Shown here: positions 10,245-20,661 of the stretch, one piece after another
How the letters are laid out: every line of letters begins with the position of its first letter
Numbering within the stretch: the first letter of the stretch is position 1
Made by a program: the position numbers and the translations under genes
The notes under the pieces: generated by a model
Databases searched by the model: none
Seen by the model: the letters and a program-made list of their open reading frames with translations, nothing else
Told to the model about the DNA's origin: nothing
DNA from: Tilletia caries
Taxonomy: Eukaryota; Basidiomycota; Exobasidiomycetes; Tilletiales; Tilletiaceae
Length of the DNA: 64,000 nucleotides
Direction: 5' to 3'
NCBI GenBank assembly: GCA_032718865.1
Contig: JALUTQ010000030.1
Location: forward strand, 124,001 to 188,000

Positions 10245-11177
10245 GTACTTCGACTCGGCTCCACCACTAACCTGCCCGCGGACAAGGATCAAAAGAAAAC
10301 TGATCCTGTTACCGCTCCTCATACAGAGTACAGAGATACCGTATCGCATGCTGCAGACGAAAGGGAGAGTAGCGCGCAGAGGTGAAAGGTTTGCGGCGCG
10401 AAAGCTGCGGAAGGAAGGCAGATAGCAGAAGAGAAGGGGTTAGAACAGTCTGCTGCAGAGCATCAAAGCAGGAGGGAAGAGGGTGAACAAAACGGTCAGC
10501 AGTAGGAGCATAGCCTCTGCCACTGCTGGGGCCAGCTGGCGGGCAGAAGAAAATCAGGCGGAAGGAGGACGGAGAACGCTGTGGGAAGAGAGCGGGCAGG
10601 AGCAGGTGAAAGGGAAGAAGAGGAGCAGGAACAGAAGAAACGGGTCAGCCAGGTGAGGACATGTGGCCCGAGCATACGACGTGCTCGGACTGGTGGATGG
10701 GACGGAGGAGAGGAAAAGATGCGCGCCCTTTTTAACCGCTGGCTGATCTTTATGTCGTGCCTGTAGAAAGAGAGGGAAGAGAGAGAGAAAGAGGGAGGAC
10801 TGCGAAGAGAGAAGAAAGGAAAGAGGCCTGCAGAGAGAGAGAGGGAGAACAGAGAGAGAGGGAGAGAGAGAGAGAGGGAGAGAGAGAGAACAGAGAGAGA
10901 GGGAGAACAGAGAGAGAGGGAGAGAGAGAGAACAGAGAGTGTGTGTGTGAGAGAGGGCTGAGATAACGATGCAGACGAGAGACGAGATAGCGGAGGCAGG
11001 AGCGCAGGAGGCAGGAGACAGTAAGGAGCGAAACTCACGTAAGCTTGTTGCCGGTGTTGATGTGATGTGTGCTGTGGTATATGTGAAGGTGGAGAAGAAG
11101 TGGTGGTGTTGATGCGATGGTGGGAGATGGTGAGGGGAGAGAAGAAGGATAGGATGGCGGTGGAAGGGAAAAAGGAA
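10245..11177. other. Non-coding, GA-rich region
   Basis: Downstream of truncated copy 1 the sequence is purine-rich on the plus strand, with a dense (GA)n/(GGGA)n microsatellite at about 10762-10960. Long frames here (for example 10496-11038 minus) are Ser/Leu/Pro low complexity and are not supported as genes. Confidence 0.55.
10762..10960. repeat. (GA)n/(GGGAGA)n microsatellite
   Basis: About 200 bp of nearly pure G/A sequence with GA dinucleotide runs interrupted by GGGAGAACAGAGAG units. Confidence 0.85.
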
Positions 11178-11187
11178 GAGAAGAAGG
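11178..11187. repeat. Left target-site duplication (GAGAAGAAGG)
   Basis: Identical 10-bp direct repeats at 11178-11187 and 11837-11846 abut the two TIR ends of the element at 11188-11836. The surroundings are purine-rich, which slightly weakens the case. Confidence 0.7.
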
Positions 11188-11836
11188 TAGTCTGGTCACA
11201 CCAGACCGTCGACGCACGTGATGACAGGACAGATCCCGTGGTGACGGTCTGGACGCATTCGACCCGTTTTACTACTTAGTAAGTGGCCCGCTTTTTTACT
11301 AAGTGAGTTTTGAAATGAGACAAACGTCCTTTTGCTACCTCGACAAGCTGGAAACAGCGTGCACGGGCCACCGTACACCCATTTTTTTCACCTCATCTCT
11401 GTGCAGATGGGCGTCTGACACGGTCCACGCGACGCGAAGCTGCCCGCCGCCAACCTGCGCTGCCCAGTACTTATCCCTGGTAAAAGCGCTCCAGGAGGTT
11501 TCCACGTGGAAAAATTGACTTTTCTTTTCTCCCCTCACCTGCTATGGACGCAAAGCAACACCACCAGCCCTGCTACTTATCGAACAGAGATCCGAAGCCT
11601 GGAGATGATTCTTACTGTGCCTGGCTATGCTCTTGCGCATTTTTGTGTGCGTGCGTCTGTGTCAAGTGATGCGGTTGGTGTGCAAAGTTGGGCTTCAAGT
11701 GGGGTTGACTGCAAAAATTGCGAGCACTTACTATCAAAATCGGGTCGAATGCGGCCAGACCGCCACCGCGGCGACAGTTCTGATAAGCGCGTGGAGGTGA
11801 CTCTTTGATCACCGCCGGTCTGGTGTGATCAGACTA
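11188..11836. mobile_element. Non-autonomous TIR element with 10-bp target duplication (Mutator-like)
   Basis: The left end reads TAGTCTGGTCACACCAGACC and the right end, reverse-complemented, TAGTCTGATCACACCAGACC. Similarity between the ends continues inward for about 100 bp (for example CGGTCTGG.CGCATTCGACCCG at 11244-11266 and its inverted partner at about 11740-11762). Both sides are flanked by the 10-bp direct repeat GAGAAGAAGG (11178-11187 and 11837-11846). Long TIRs with a 9-11 bp duplication are the hallmark of Mutator-like elements. At 649 bp with no transposase, it is a MITE-type derivative. The outermost 17 bp of each TIR are themselves palindromic (GTCTGG...CCAGAC). Confidence 0.8.
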
Positions 11837-11893
11837 GAGAAGAAGGGAAGATAAGAAAATGACTGGAATTTTTTTGGGGCTCTGGGTGACATG

Positions 11894-12900
11894 TATGGAA
11901 CGCCGTTTGGGTCACGGTGTTTGAGTCGAACACACAACCAACGAAACAGAAGTGCACAAAACACCACTTCGACCTTCTGAAATTTTACAGCCTGCCCCCA
12001 TTGGTCTCCTTGTACACATCATCATCCACCCAATCACATACAGGCAAAACGAAGCCTGAACGAAAGCTGATGGTAGAGAGCGTCTGCCTCGGGTCCTATT
12101 ATCCCGTTCTGCCCATTCTATCCCTGATAAGATGCTGAGGAAGATCAAATATGCGTCTTTGGCACGTCGCTGCTTCCTTCTGCTCTAGCACGGCTGTGAG
12201 GACAGCTGCGAAGCTGAAAATTGCTCTGATTACACTAGGAGAGTCTCTGACACGCGTCTTGCTTGTCTCTTGACTGTGAGAGTATTTGGTGAGTACTTCC
12301 TTCAGAATGGAAGGCGAGGTCCTTTCTGTATGAGATATGAGAGTCGGAGCCTTTTTAATTATCAATGGCAGCATGAAAATATTCAAGATAATAAACCTTC
12401 TAAAATTTCTCAGCATCACGTGGTGAACAGCCACCCAATCGGCAACCCTCATCGCAGCTTCCTCACTCAGAATTATCACCTTGAAAGAGGAGGACTTGGG
12501 GAGGACATGCTATCCTCAGGGAGAAAGTAGTGGCCTGGAGTGAGGAGCCGGATGCTCGTGCTTGGGCACCTTCCAATTTTTGAGTTGTTTGCTACCATGA
12601 ATGCTGGTCAAAATCAGTGTGTGAAGATGAGGCTATCACAAAGACCTGACGCTCGTCCCAGGAGCTCCCTCTACCCACAATCGCGTCTGAATCGCGCGCT
12701 TGGACATCGAGGTAGGCAGCGTAGACTTCTGCCTTGCAGATGAGCCTCTTCTCGCGTGTTTGCGATTACATCGTGTAGAGACTAGAGTAACCAGTCAGTC
12801 AAAGTCTGGGAAGGCAGTTTTGAGCGAGCTGAAGTGTTGTGTTTTCTGTTTCGTCGGTTGTGTGTCGACTGAATCACCGTGACCCAAATGGCGTTCCATA
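11894..12900. mobile_element. Second non-autonomous TIR element, 1007 bp
   Basis: The left end (TATGGAACGCCGTTTGGGTC at 11894) and the reverse complement of the right end (TATGGAACGCCATTTGGGTC, ending at 12900) match for about 65-70 bp with few differences, including ACGAAACAGA near the inner end. The 6-bp direct repeat GACATG flanks both sides (11888-11893 and 12901-12906). The interior has no transposase-like frame. TIR length and a 6-bp duplication do not allow a sure superfamily assignment. It lies 57 bp from the element at 11188-11836. Confidence 0.75.
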
Positions 12901-12906
12901 GACATG

Positions 12907-14110
12907 AGATTGCGGCTGCGCCAACACTGGGCAAGTCAGAGGGAATGGGATCATGGGCTGAGGGCGTTGAGGGCATGTTAGCCGTAAGTCAAACGGGGTA
13001 TGCATTTCTCATCGCTCACCCAGAGGCCAGCGGGGGAATGCATTTCACGACATGTCGACATGTCGAAGCGCGCGTCGATGTCATTCATGCCAAATGTCAT
13101 GTTGCACACGCATGTCACGCGTCTCGCAACGCGCATACATGCACGAGGAGAAGGAGGGAGGAAGGGAGTGAGCAGGGATCAAGCGGGTCAGCAGCAGCAG
13201 CCGCTGTCGGGGAGGAGAAGCAGGACTGACGGGTTTTGACAGAGTCGGCGCGAAACGGGTCGACAGACGGCCGGCCGAGACTCGGCGCCGCTCTACATAT
13301 TTTCTCATCTTTCATTGAGAACTGAGTACTGAGAAGTGAAATGATATGAGGTTAGGCAGGCACAGGCCGCAGGCCGCAAGGCGGTGGTGCCTGCGCAGTC
13401 TGAAGGAAAAATTTCTTCCTGAGCTCTCCTCTCTCTCTCCACGACGTTCTCCCTCGCTCTCGCCAGGCTCAGACCTCAGTCGAACGATCTCGTGTTCCTT
13501 TGCTGTCCCACCCTCCTCCCCGTGCGTTCCTCCCCTGTCACTAGCGCCGCTAGTTCCCCAGACCGCACGCAGCGGCGGAACACGGCGTTCGAGCTCGCGC
13601 TCAACCCCAAATCTCATCAGAGAAGTTGTGATTCTCTCTCTCTCAGACGCGAGTGTGAGGACGGCCTGCAAATGTTGCCAGAGATGAGGCCGTCGACAGC
13701 CAGAGCCCAGAAGGAGACAAACTTGCGACCAGGGCGTTAAGTGACAGGTTGAGCGTTGAGACGTGAGCAAATTGGGGCAGTTCTGGCGTCAGGCACAGTG
13801 CAGAGAGTTGATGAAGCGACATGAGTGGAAGGCGGAAGTCAGTGATGGAGGCGGGCTGAGACGCATTCCATTTCCGGCCACGGCAACGCGAACTACTCTC
13901 AGCCGCACCTCATCAATGATCCCATCACTGATAACACATAGCGTCGCCTCTTCCCCCCTTGTAACCCCCCGCAAAGGGCATAAAAACGGCCGCTTCGGTC
14001 GCTGCCTGACCCAGTTCAGCGCTCCCTCCTTAACTTCAGCACCTCAACGGTCCACTTCCGCTACCTTCACTACCTCAATACCCACCTTCACCCACCAAAC
14101 TCTAGCAGTC
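12907..14110. other. Non-coding region upstream of the secreted-protein gene
   Basis: No supported coding region. An imperfect hairpin with 8-bp perfect outer arms (GCAGGCAC...GTGCCTGC) lies at about 13356-13394. The 3' end carries the promoter of the gene at 14111. Confidence 0.45.
13977..13987 (+). promoter_or_regulatory. TATA-like box of the 12-Cys secreted-protein gene
   Basis: GGGCATAAAAA lies about 125-135 bp upstream of the ATG at 14111, followed by a CT-rich leader typical of fungal transcription starts. Confidence 0.5.
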
Positions 14111-14584
14111 ATGAAGTTCTCCATCGCTCTCGTCTTCGCTTCTTTGGCCCTCATTGCCATCGTCCCCGGAGTGCACTCGTCGTTAAGTGACGCCAGGGCC
14201 GTGAGTCACCAACTCTTCATCCACTCCATGGCCCCGAACATCACCTGGTTGAATCGCTCACCCATCTTTATGGCCTTACAGAATCGCAGGGAATGTGGCG
14301 GCGGCGGAAAATGTGGTTGGACTGTCGATCAGGTACGCGATCATCTAAGGTCAACCGGTGATCGATAGCACATGACTGACGTATCCACCCTTCCCTTTTC
14401 GCTCATTGAAACCTTGTCCTCAATTCTCACCTAGAAAACTGGCGCGGCAATCGACTGCCAGACTCTTTGCCATGACGAAGGCGAAGCCGAAAATGCCTGC
14501 GGCATCTCTTGCACCCAGTGCCACGACAGGTGCTGCCCTTCCTCGAACCAGTGCTGCCCCAAGTTCAACAGATCATGCTATTGA
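14111..14584 (+). CDS. Small secreted cysteine-rich protein, three exons
   Basis: Exons 14111-14200, 14282-14332 and 14435-14584 have canonical borders (GTGAGT...TTACAG; GTACGC...CCTAG) and all junctions are phase 0. The product is 96 residues with a clear signal peptide (MKFSIALVFASLALIAIVPG, then VHSS), a dibasic NRR before the mature part, and 12 cysteines, among them RCCP and QCCP near the C terminus. No known family is recognised. Size, secretion and Cys density are those of candidate effectors or antimicrobial-type peptides, but the role is unknown. The last exon resembles the orphan exon at 5971-6036, and the 3' flank is one arm of the inverted repeat shared with that locus. Confidence 0.8.
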
Positions 14585-14985
14585 AGAGGGACTTATTTCG
14601 TCGGTCCGCACCCTATGACACGGCTCCCGCACGCATGGTCCCAAAGTTCGGCAACCGCTTCACCCTTGCGAGCGAACGCGCTCCGAATACGCTTCCAGGC
14701 CCCACTCAACCTCGAGCATCGCTTGTGTCCGTCCTTTTTCGCCTTGTGACTTGGCACAGGCACTCGCGTAACAAGCAATCCCTCCACCTCGTTCTCCCCC
14801 CTTCTGCTTCTATCCGTCGCCGTCACCTCCCCATCTCTCAGATCCTTCAATAATGCACATCTTGTTCGTGCTAAGATCGGCCCATCGCCGCGTGCTGTTT
14901 GACAACGAGAAGTGAAAGGAGTACCTCAGCAAACCGCTTCGGCTTTATGTATGTGAGACGTAAGTGTAGGCCTTTCTCGCTCGCT
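14583..14985 (+). repeat. Arm B of the 0.4-kb inverted repeat
   Basis: It begins at the stop codon of the secreted-protein gene and is nearly identical to the reverse complement of 5565-5970. Arm A carries one extra G in a homopolymer, and the arms diverge at the far end near 14985. Confidence 0.85.
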
Positions 14986-16580
14986 CTCCTTCTGTAATAG
15001 CGACTAGGATCAGGCGATCAGGGCTGCAGGGGACCCCGCCAGTGGAGGATCGGTCAACACTCTGCGCGCTCTGTCGGTCGGAAAAGAAACGGGACAGGAA
15101 GGTGTGCGACTCTTCAGCCCGTCATTGGAGGGGGACCTAACATTGAGTTCGACTTGTAGAGGGCTCACTTTGATATAGCCAGGCGCTGTCAAACCGGCCG
15201 TCAACTTGTATCTGGATCGACAACAGGATGGAATTGGAAGGTGCAAGGGAAGAAGAAGAGTAAGCTGCAGTCGAGCGGGACGCAGGGCATCAAAGCATGT
15301 TGAGATATGGTGATTGAAGAACGTGCCTGACAAGGGTAGCACGAACTAGTGAGCGAGGTTACTCAAGCGTAAAGAAAGGCAATGCCAAACGGAGAATGGT
15401 CTTCTCTTGCCTCTTTCTCCGATCGACGTGGTATGAGAGTGACACAACTCACCATGACTGTCGCGACCGATGTCTGTTTGTTGTAGCTGATGCTGTCCGG
15501 TTCCCCTTGTTTCCCTAGATCTTTACCGCGCCATCAGATCGAGCACAACGTCAATCATGTTATGAGCACCTGGCAGCGTTGTGCTCACCTAGACGCGTAA
15601 GCTGTCTTGGGAGACCAACTCGGAGACCTGCCCAACAACGTCCGTCACGTAACGAAACACGTTCGCCAATGGCAAGTCATCATCTTTACGAGACTGTTCA
15701 GAACGTTCCTTATGGCTTCGAACCCCAACGGGATCGTGAGTCGGTGATCAGCGAGGGTTCTGTTGGCGGGGAAAGGTGTTGAGATGTGAGCGGAGTACCA
15801 GTTTCTGTCCCTCTCTAGCACGGAGCGGCATAGGAAGTCGGGTTGAAAGAAGGGAGGAATCGACGAGTATGTTCCATTCGTCTTGCTTGGCCATCGTGAG
15901 GGAGCGATGTGGTGAGTCTCGCTGACAGTGAGAAGGCCGCCCACCAGAAGCAACCCACGAGCGTCCCTCTCCTCTCCTCGTTGAACTGTCGCCCCGCAGT
16001 ATTGGTCAGGCAACGACCTATTCCGACCCTTCCTCGTCATCACGAAAGTTGGCTGGCGAAGAAAGGAGAAGCGTAGTGGGCCGGAAGCGACGCTCGGCAC
16101 CTGTTGGAGGACATGGCAAGCGATGCAGGACGGAGAAAAAGGAAGAAAACGATCAGCTGGTCGAGCATAGGCCCTGGCATGCCTCTGTCTCGCTTCCCCC
16201 GACGCGGCCTCCAAAACTTGCTTCGCCGGACATGCCGGTTGCTGCGCCGGAGCCATAACTCCGGCATGGCGTATACCGTGTAGCCCTGCTCTCCGTGCGC
16301 CTGTGACCTGTCTGAAAAGAGGCTGAATAAGCTTGAGCTGGTGGACAAGAGTGCATCAGTAGTCGCGACAGCGTCTCGCGGGAGGCAGGAGAACGCAATC
16401 TGTTTTGAGATGAGGGCAAGAGTGTCAGTGAAGCCCATCACCTTGGTGTACGACGTGATTTGCTATGATCAGTCGTTTAGGAGTGGCCATCTTCGTGTGG
16501 TACCATCAGAGTGCAACTTGCAGATGTGTGTGCGTTGCCAGTCGGACAGGAAATGCTACAGAAAGGTATGTGCGACGTCT
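14986..16580. other. Intergenic, no supported gene
   Basis: Several frames of 100-200 codons exist on the minus strand (15010-15342, 15645-16256), but none shows a domain, signal peptide or consistent codon pattern. A weak direct similarity links about 15075-15125 to about 16540-16600 (both contain a GTGCGAC...CTTCAGCCCGTC block). Confidence 0.35.
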
Positions 16581-19484
16581 TCAGCCCGTCGCCGATCGAC
16601 CCAAGCGATGCTCAAAGCCTTCGAAAGGCATCGCCTCCGCCCGTCCTCGCTCCGCCGCCGCCTCCTCAGCTTGTCCGGCAGCTTCCAAAGCTCGCGCCCT
16701 AATCACTCGCGCCGTCTTCTCCACGCGACCCATGCCCTCGCAACCGCCCGCAAAAATCTTGAGAGCCTCGTCGAGCTGCTGCTGTGCTTCCTCGTGGTGT
16801 CCTGCTTCAAGCAGGGTCGCAGCGTAGAAGACACGATTGCGCACATTCAGCCTCAAGAGGCTTGCCTTAGAGATCCAAAACCCGAATTTCGTTTTCTGAG
16901 TGAGGCGAACCGCTTCTTTTTCCCGTTTGCATTGCCAGCTCGAGATTGCCGAGCTGGCATTGCGCCGCACCCAACTCGCCCATCGCCTGGATATAGCGCA
17001 TGTTGCCCTCGATGCCACCGTACATCGATCGAGCTTCCTTGCGCTTCTCCGCTTCGATAGTCTTGTCTAAGTTGGCAGCCGCGTCGTCGGCGTGTCCGAG
17101 CATGAGTTGACAGGTGGCCTTGTAGTGCCGCACTTCCTTGGAGAGGCTGGAGAAGTCGCCACCTGTCTTGCACTTGATCAAATTTTTCGACCCGTGCAAT
17201 AGAGTCCATTCCGCTCTCATACCTCTCGAGGTTGATGCAGACAGCAGCGCGTCGAATGAGCATGTGATGAATATTCCCTTCGCCCCCAAACTCGCGGTGC
17301 GTCGGTTTATAGTCAGGTGTATCGTAGATGCTGATCGCCTTGTTCAACATTTCCAGAGCCTGTCGGTACTGGTGCGCCCTGTTGAGCTCGTTTGCGTACT
17401 CGTGACAGGTCTTGATCAGACGCTGGCGATGTGACAACTCAGTCGCCACCAGCCGGTCGTAAAGCTGGACCGCCTCTTCGAAGATGATCAGTGATTCGAC
17501 GTTGTTGCGCATTCTGCTTGCGTGCTCAGCGAGCAAGCTCGCCAGCTTCTCCTTGAACAGCATTGGCTTCTCGACAGCCAGTTGACGGTACAGGACGATC
17601 GCTTCCTCTCTGAAGGCCGTTCTGTCACCGCGAAAGTACTCATGTGCCGCGAGGGTCTCCACAGCACTGGCGAGCACGAACCGGTCCTCAATGCTCGACG
17701 AAGCCTCGGTCAAAGCAGTTCGAAAGAGTTCGATCGACCGCCGAAGGGGCTTGGCGCTTGAGCACTCTAGGTCGTAATTATCGGTCGCCAAGTGAGCTTG
17801 TGACTGCTGAAGAAAAACACGTGCTTGGAGCATGTTCTCGTTGGGGCTGCCATCGGCACCATCTTGTATTTGTTCCGAGATCTTGACCGCTTCATCTGCT
17901 GCATGTGCCGCCTCGATAGGACGACCGGCCTCAACGAGGATCTTGCTGAGGGCGGCGAGGGCAGAGCAGAGCTTCCGCTGCCGCTGGTGGACTGATCCTA
18001 GCTGGTCTGTGTCCGCAAAGAACCTGAGACGCATGACCAGGAGTTCTCCGATAACACTCGCCTCGTTGTAAAATCCAATTTGGGCGAAAATGGAGAAAAT
18101 TGCGAAGATGAGCTCGTGCTGTTCAGGAAATTCGAAGATTCGTTCGTTGACCCCAATCCGGATGCTGAGGAGGACATCAGAGAAGCTGCGAGTGAACCAC
18201 ATGTGTGTGGGACCAGAGCCTTTAATGTCAAGGACGGATTCATTGATCCGTTCGTGGACGGACTGAACCAGCGAAGCGAGTGCTTCGGCATGCTCTGACT
18301 CGTTGAGACTGCTGGTTTCCTCGGCAGCGTGCGCCAAGGTATTGGCCTCCTCGTCGTCTCCGTTGTCATCACTGAAGTCGATGTTTTGCAGCAGATGGTT
18401 CAGTTCAACCAGAAGGGGCACCTCCGGAGGCTTGGGATCGGCCAATAGGCGCAGTCGTGCGAATGCGAAAGTGACCTGCTCTGCGAAGTACCGACGCACT
18501 CCGTCGCTCTCTAGGAAAGATGCTGTCCCACCGGACGGCAGGGACAACTTTGAGCGCAGGTCTAGAAAAGAGCTTGCACCCGAGGTGAACAGCTCAAGCC
18601 TGGCGGTCCGTTGCACAATGACGGTCCGAGTGTCATCGAGGTATCGGCTGCGACTGACAAGTGTGGAGTATTGCTCGGAGCTGACGTCGTTCACGAAGCG
18701 GGAGACGCACCCGACAGTGATGGCCAAGAAAAAGCTCACAGGTGTCGCTGTCTGATTGCGATGGCCGGTCGTCGCTTCGTGAGTGGCGACAAGCTTCCAG
18801 AAGCGGAGAGCGAGGATGCAGAAGGTTTCGATCTGAGACCGCAGCGGCTTGAGCTTGCGGTACGTCTCGATGATGGTGCGGATGTTACCGAGACCGGGAC
18901 GGATGATATCACTTGCGCGAGGGGTGAGTGCAGCGACGTCGTTGTAGAGCTTGATGAACAACGGCGAGCGTGCTTTCCTGTCTTTCTTGTTGCGCCACTT
19001 TCGAACTGGGTCGCTGTACCTGGCATCGGCCTCGATATCGTCGGTGTCGTAGCCATCGTCCGTTTCTTCGTCCTCGTCCTCATCGTCTCCGCCATTAGCT
19101 CTGCGCTGTGCCTTTTTCGGCGGCTACCTGTCGGAAGGCTTTAGCAATGTCGTCGCTCTCGCTGCTGCCAACGCTGAGCACATCGACGTCGTTGTCAGAC
19201 TCGGGGCGAGCTTCATGCTTGTATCCGACATGGTGAGGTGTTGTGTCTCGTTCGAATGCAGCCTTGTACCTGTACGCACGCCAGGTGGTGTCGTGGTCCG
19301 CGGGCGATGGACAGATTGACCAGACGCGCTCCGCTGTGTGGCTCAGCCTGCTCAAGACGCGTCGCGTCGCGTTCCAGCCACCGCTGACATAAGCACATCT
19401 GTGTTCCTTCATCCCTCTGTCGACATTCATTCCTTCCTCTACATATATTATAAGCTGCTTCCACCATCCCGTTCTTCCTACCAA
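16581..19484 (-). pseudogene. TPR-like repeat protein with three +1 frame changes
   Basis: An acidic N-terminal part (SDNDVDVLSVGSSESDD, then GGDDEDEDEETDD) leads into a long helical protein. Its helix-pair repeats have TPR character, for example AALSKILVEAGRPIEAAHAA, ALEMLNKAISIYD and AATLLEAGHHEEAQQQLDEA. Three single-base frame changes interrupt an otherwise open frame at 19113-19117, 17183-17187 and 16917-16921, each in a run of five T (A on the coding strand). Removing one base in each gives about 960 codons. The gene may therefore be a recent pseudogene, or an intact gene with homopolymer errors in the assembly. The start is uncertain; the frame is open up to 19484. I recognise no specific family. 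Confidence 0.6.
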
Positions 19485-20170
19485 GCTGTCAAAACATCCC
19501 CACTGCTGACCTCTGCATAGCTACCAGGAACGCTAAGATGTGTTTCAAGAGATGCGTTGCCGGCGCGCAAACTGACCATCTGCCTTAACCCCACCCCCCC
19601 TTCCCTTTCCCTCGTTTTGGTCTGCCTTCCTACCCACCTCCCTAATAACAGCTCCCGCTTGACTTCCCGTGCCGGACCCGTAACATCGAACACGACCGCG
19701 GATTTGGGGGTCGAGCATCGGCCTCGGATACTACCTCGCCCATTGCAATCCTTCCGCTCTCCCAGCCCCGTGCAAGGAGCATCGGCTGATGGCTTAGGTC
19801 ATTAGGAGCGAACGAAGGCGAGAAGACTCGGTCACGGATCGCGCGAAACATCACCATCATCAGACGAGAGACTTTTCCAGAGGAGGATGCATGCGGTCGA
19901 AGGCCCAAGCCATTTCCCCGGCTGGCAGCTGATCCTTCTCCTTCTCCGAAGACATGCCTTCTCATACTGTTCGTAAAGTACTGAACGGACCTCGCTGACC
20001 GCTCCCTTTTTATATTTATTTGCACAACTCACCTTGTTTAGAAGCGGGAGCTGGCAGACAAACAGGCAGATACGGACAACGGGCGCTCACGGTGACGTTT
20101 CTCCGCTACACGAGCCAGGAGAGCGCTAACATACTGGCGCAGCTGAGAGGTATGTCTACAACTTTACACC
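19485..20170. other. Intergenic region left of the Ty3/gypsy element
   Basis: A TATATTATAAG sequence lies on the plus strand at about 19443-19453, but no convincing gene follows. The right end adjoins the GAGAT target duplication of the retrotransposon. Confidence 0.35.
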
Positions 20171-20175
20171 GAGAT
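20171..20175. repeat. Target-site duplication of the Ty3/gypsy element (GAGAT)
   Basis: GAGAT directly precedes the 5' LTR and directly follows the 3' LTR (28135-28139). Five base pairs is the usual size for this superfamily. Confidence 0.9.
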
Positions 20176-20528
20176 TGTGGCGTTGACACGAACTTGTCGG
20201 GGCGAGATGGGTTGTCTGACGGAGATGAGGTGTCGAAATATCGCTGAGGGGATGGAGGAGGGGGAGGAACGAGGTTCACATCAGGGATGAGACCCTTGGG
20301 GCGATGGGGGGCATGGCAACAAGCAGGGTTGGGTCCGAGCGGGCGGGGGTCAAAGACGATGGACACAGGACCATGGACGATAAAAAGGGGTCGAGATTAC
20401 GGACGATCCAGTCGAATGTACTTCCTCCTCACCACCAGTTACGCACAGAATCTCAGATACGCATCGTTCTCTCTCTTCACACCTTTCCCTTTGCCCTCGA
20501 TCTCGAGGAAGACAGTCCTGACGCCACA
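20176..20528 (+). repeat. 5' LTR, 353 bp
   Basis: It starts TGTGGCGTTGACACG and ends GACGCCACA. A GATAAAAAGG TATA-like sequence at about 20379-20388 is a candidate promoter, followed by a CT-rich stretch. It is essentially identical to 27782-28134. Confidence 0.95.
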
Positions 20529-20533
20529 GATTT

Positions 20534-20551
20534 TGGTAGCTCCGCCTCGTC
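20534..20551 (+). promoter_or_regulatory. Probable primer-binding site
   Basis: TGGTAGCTCCGCCTCGTC begins five bases after the 5' LTR. The leading TGG would pair with the CCA end of a tRNA. I cannot name the tRNA from the sequence. Confidence 0.5.
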
Positions 20552-20588
20552 AAAGGAGCGTGGCCGCTCATACAAGAGAGCTTGCACT

Positions 20589-20659
20589 GTAAGTACACGC
20601 GGCGTGTACTCTGGATCAGTCGTGGCGACTGAATCCTAACCTATCTTGTCCCATTGTAG
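20589..20659 (+). other. Intron in the 5' leader of the retrotransposon
   Basis: A GTAAGT donor, a branch-like CCTAACC about 23 nt before the end, a pyrimidine tract and a TTGTAG acceptor make a canonical 71-nt intron. It ends two bases before the gag ATG at 20662. It would be removed from the mRNA for translation but must be kept in the packaged RNA to persist. Confidence 0.6.
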
Positions 20660-20661
20660 CA

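Noticed and set aside
10496..11038. 180-codon minus-strand frame
   Set aside because: Ser/Leu/Pro run produced by the GA-rich microsatellite.
15645..16256. 203-codon minus-strand frame
   Set aside because: No recognisable features and no neighbouring exons; likely chance.
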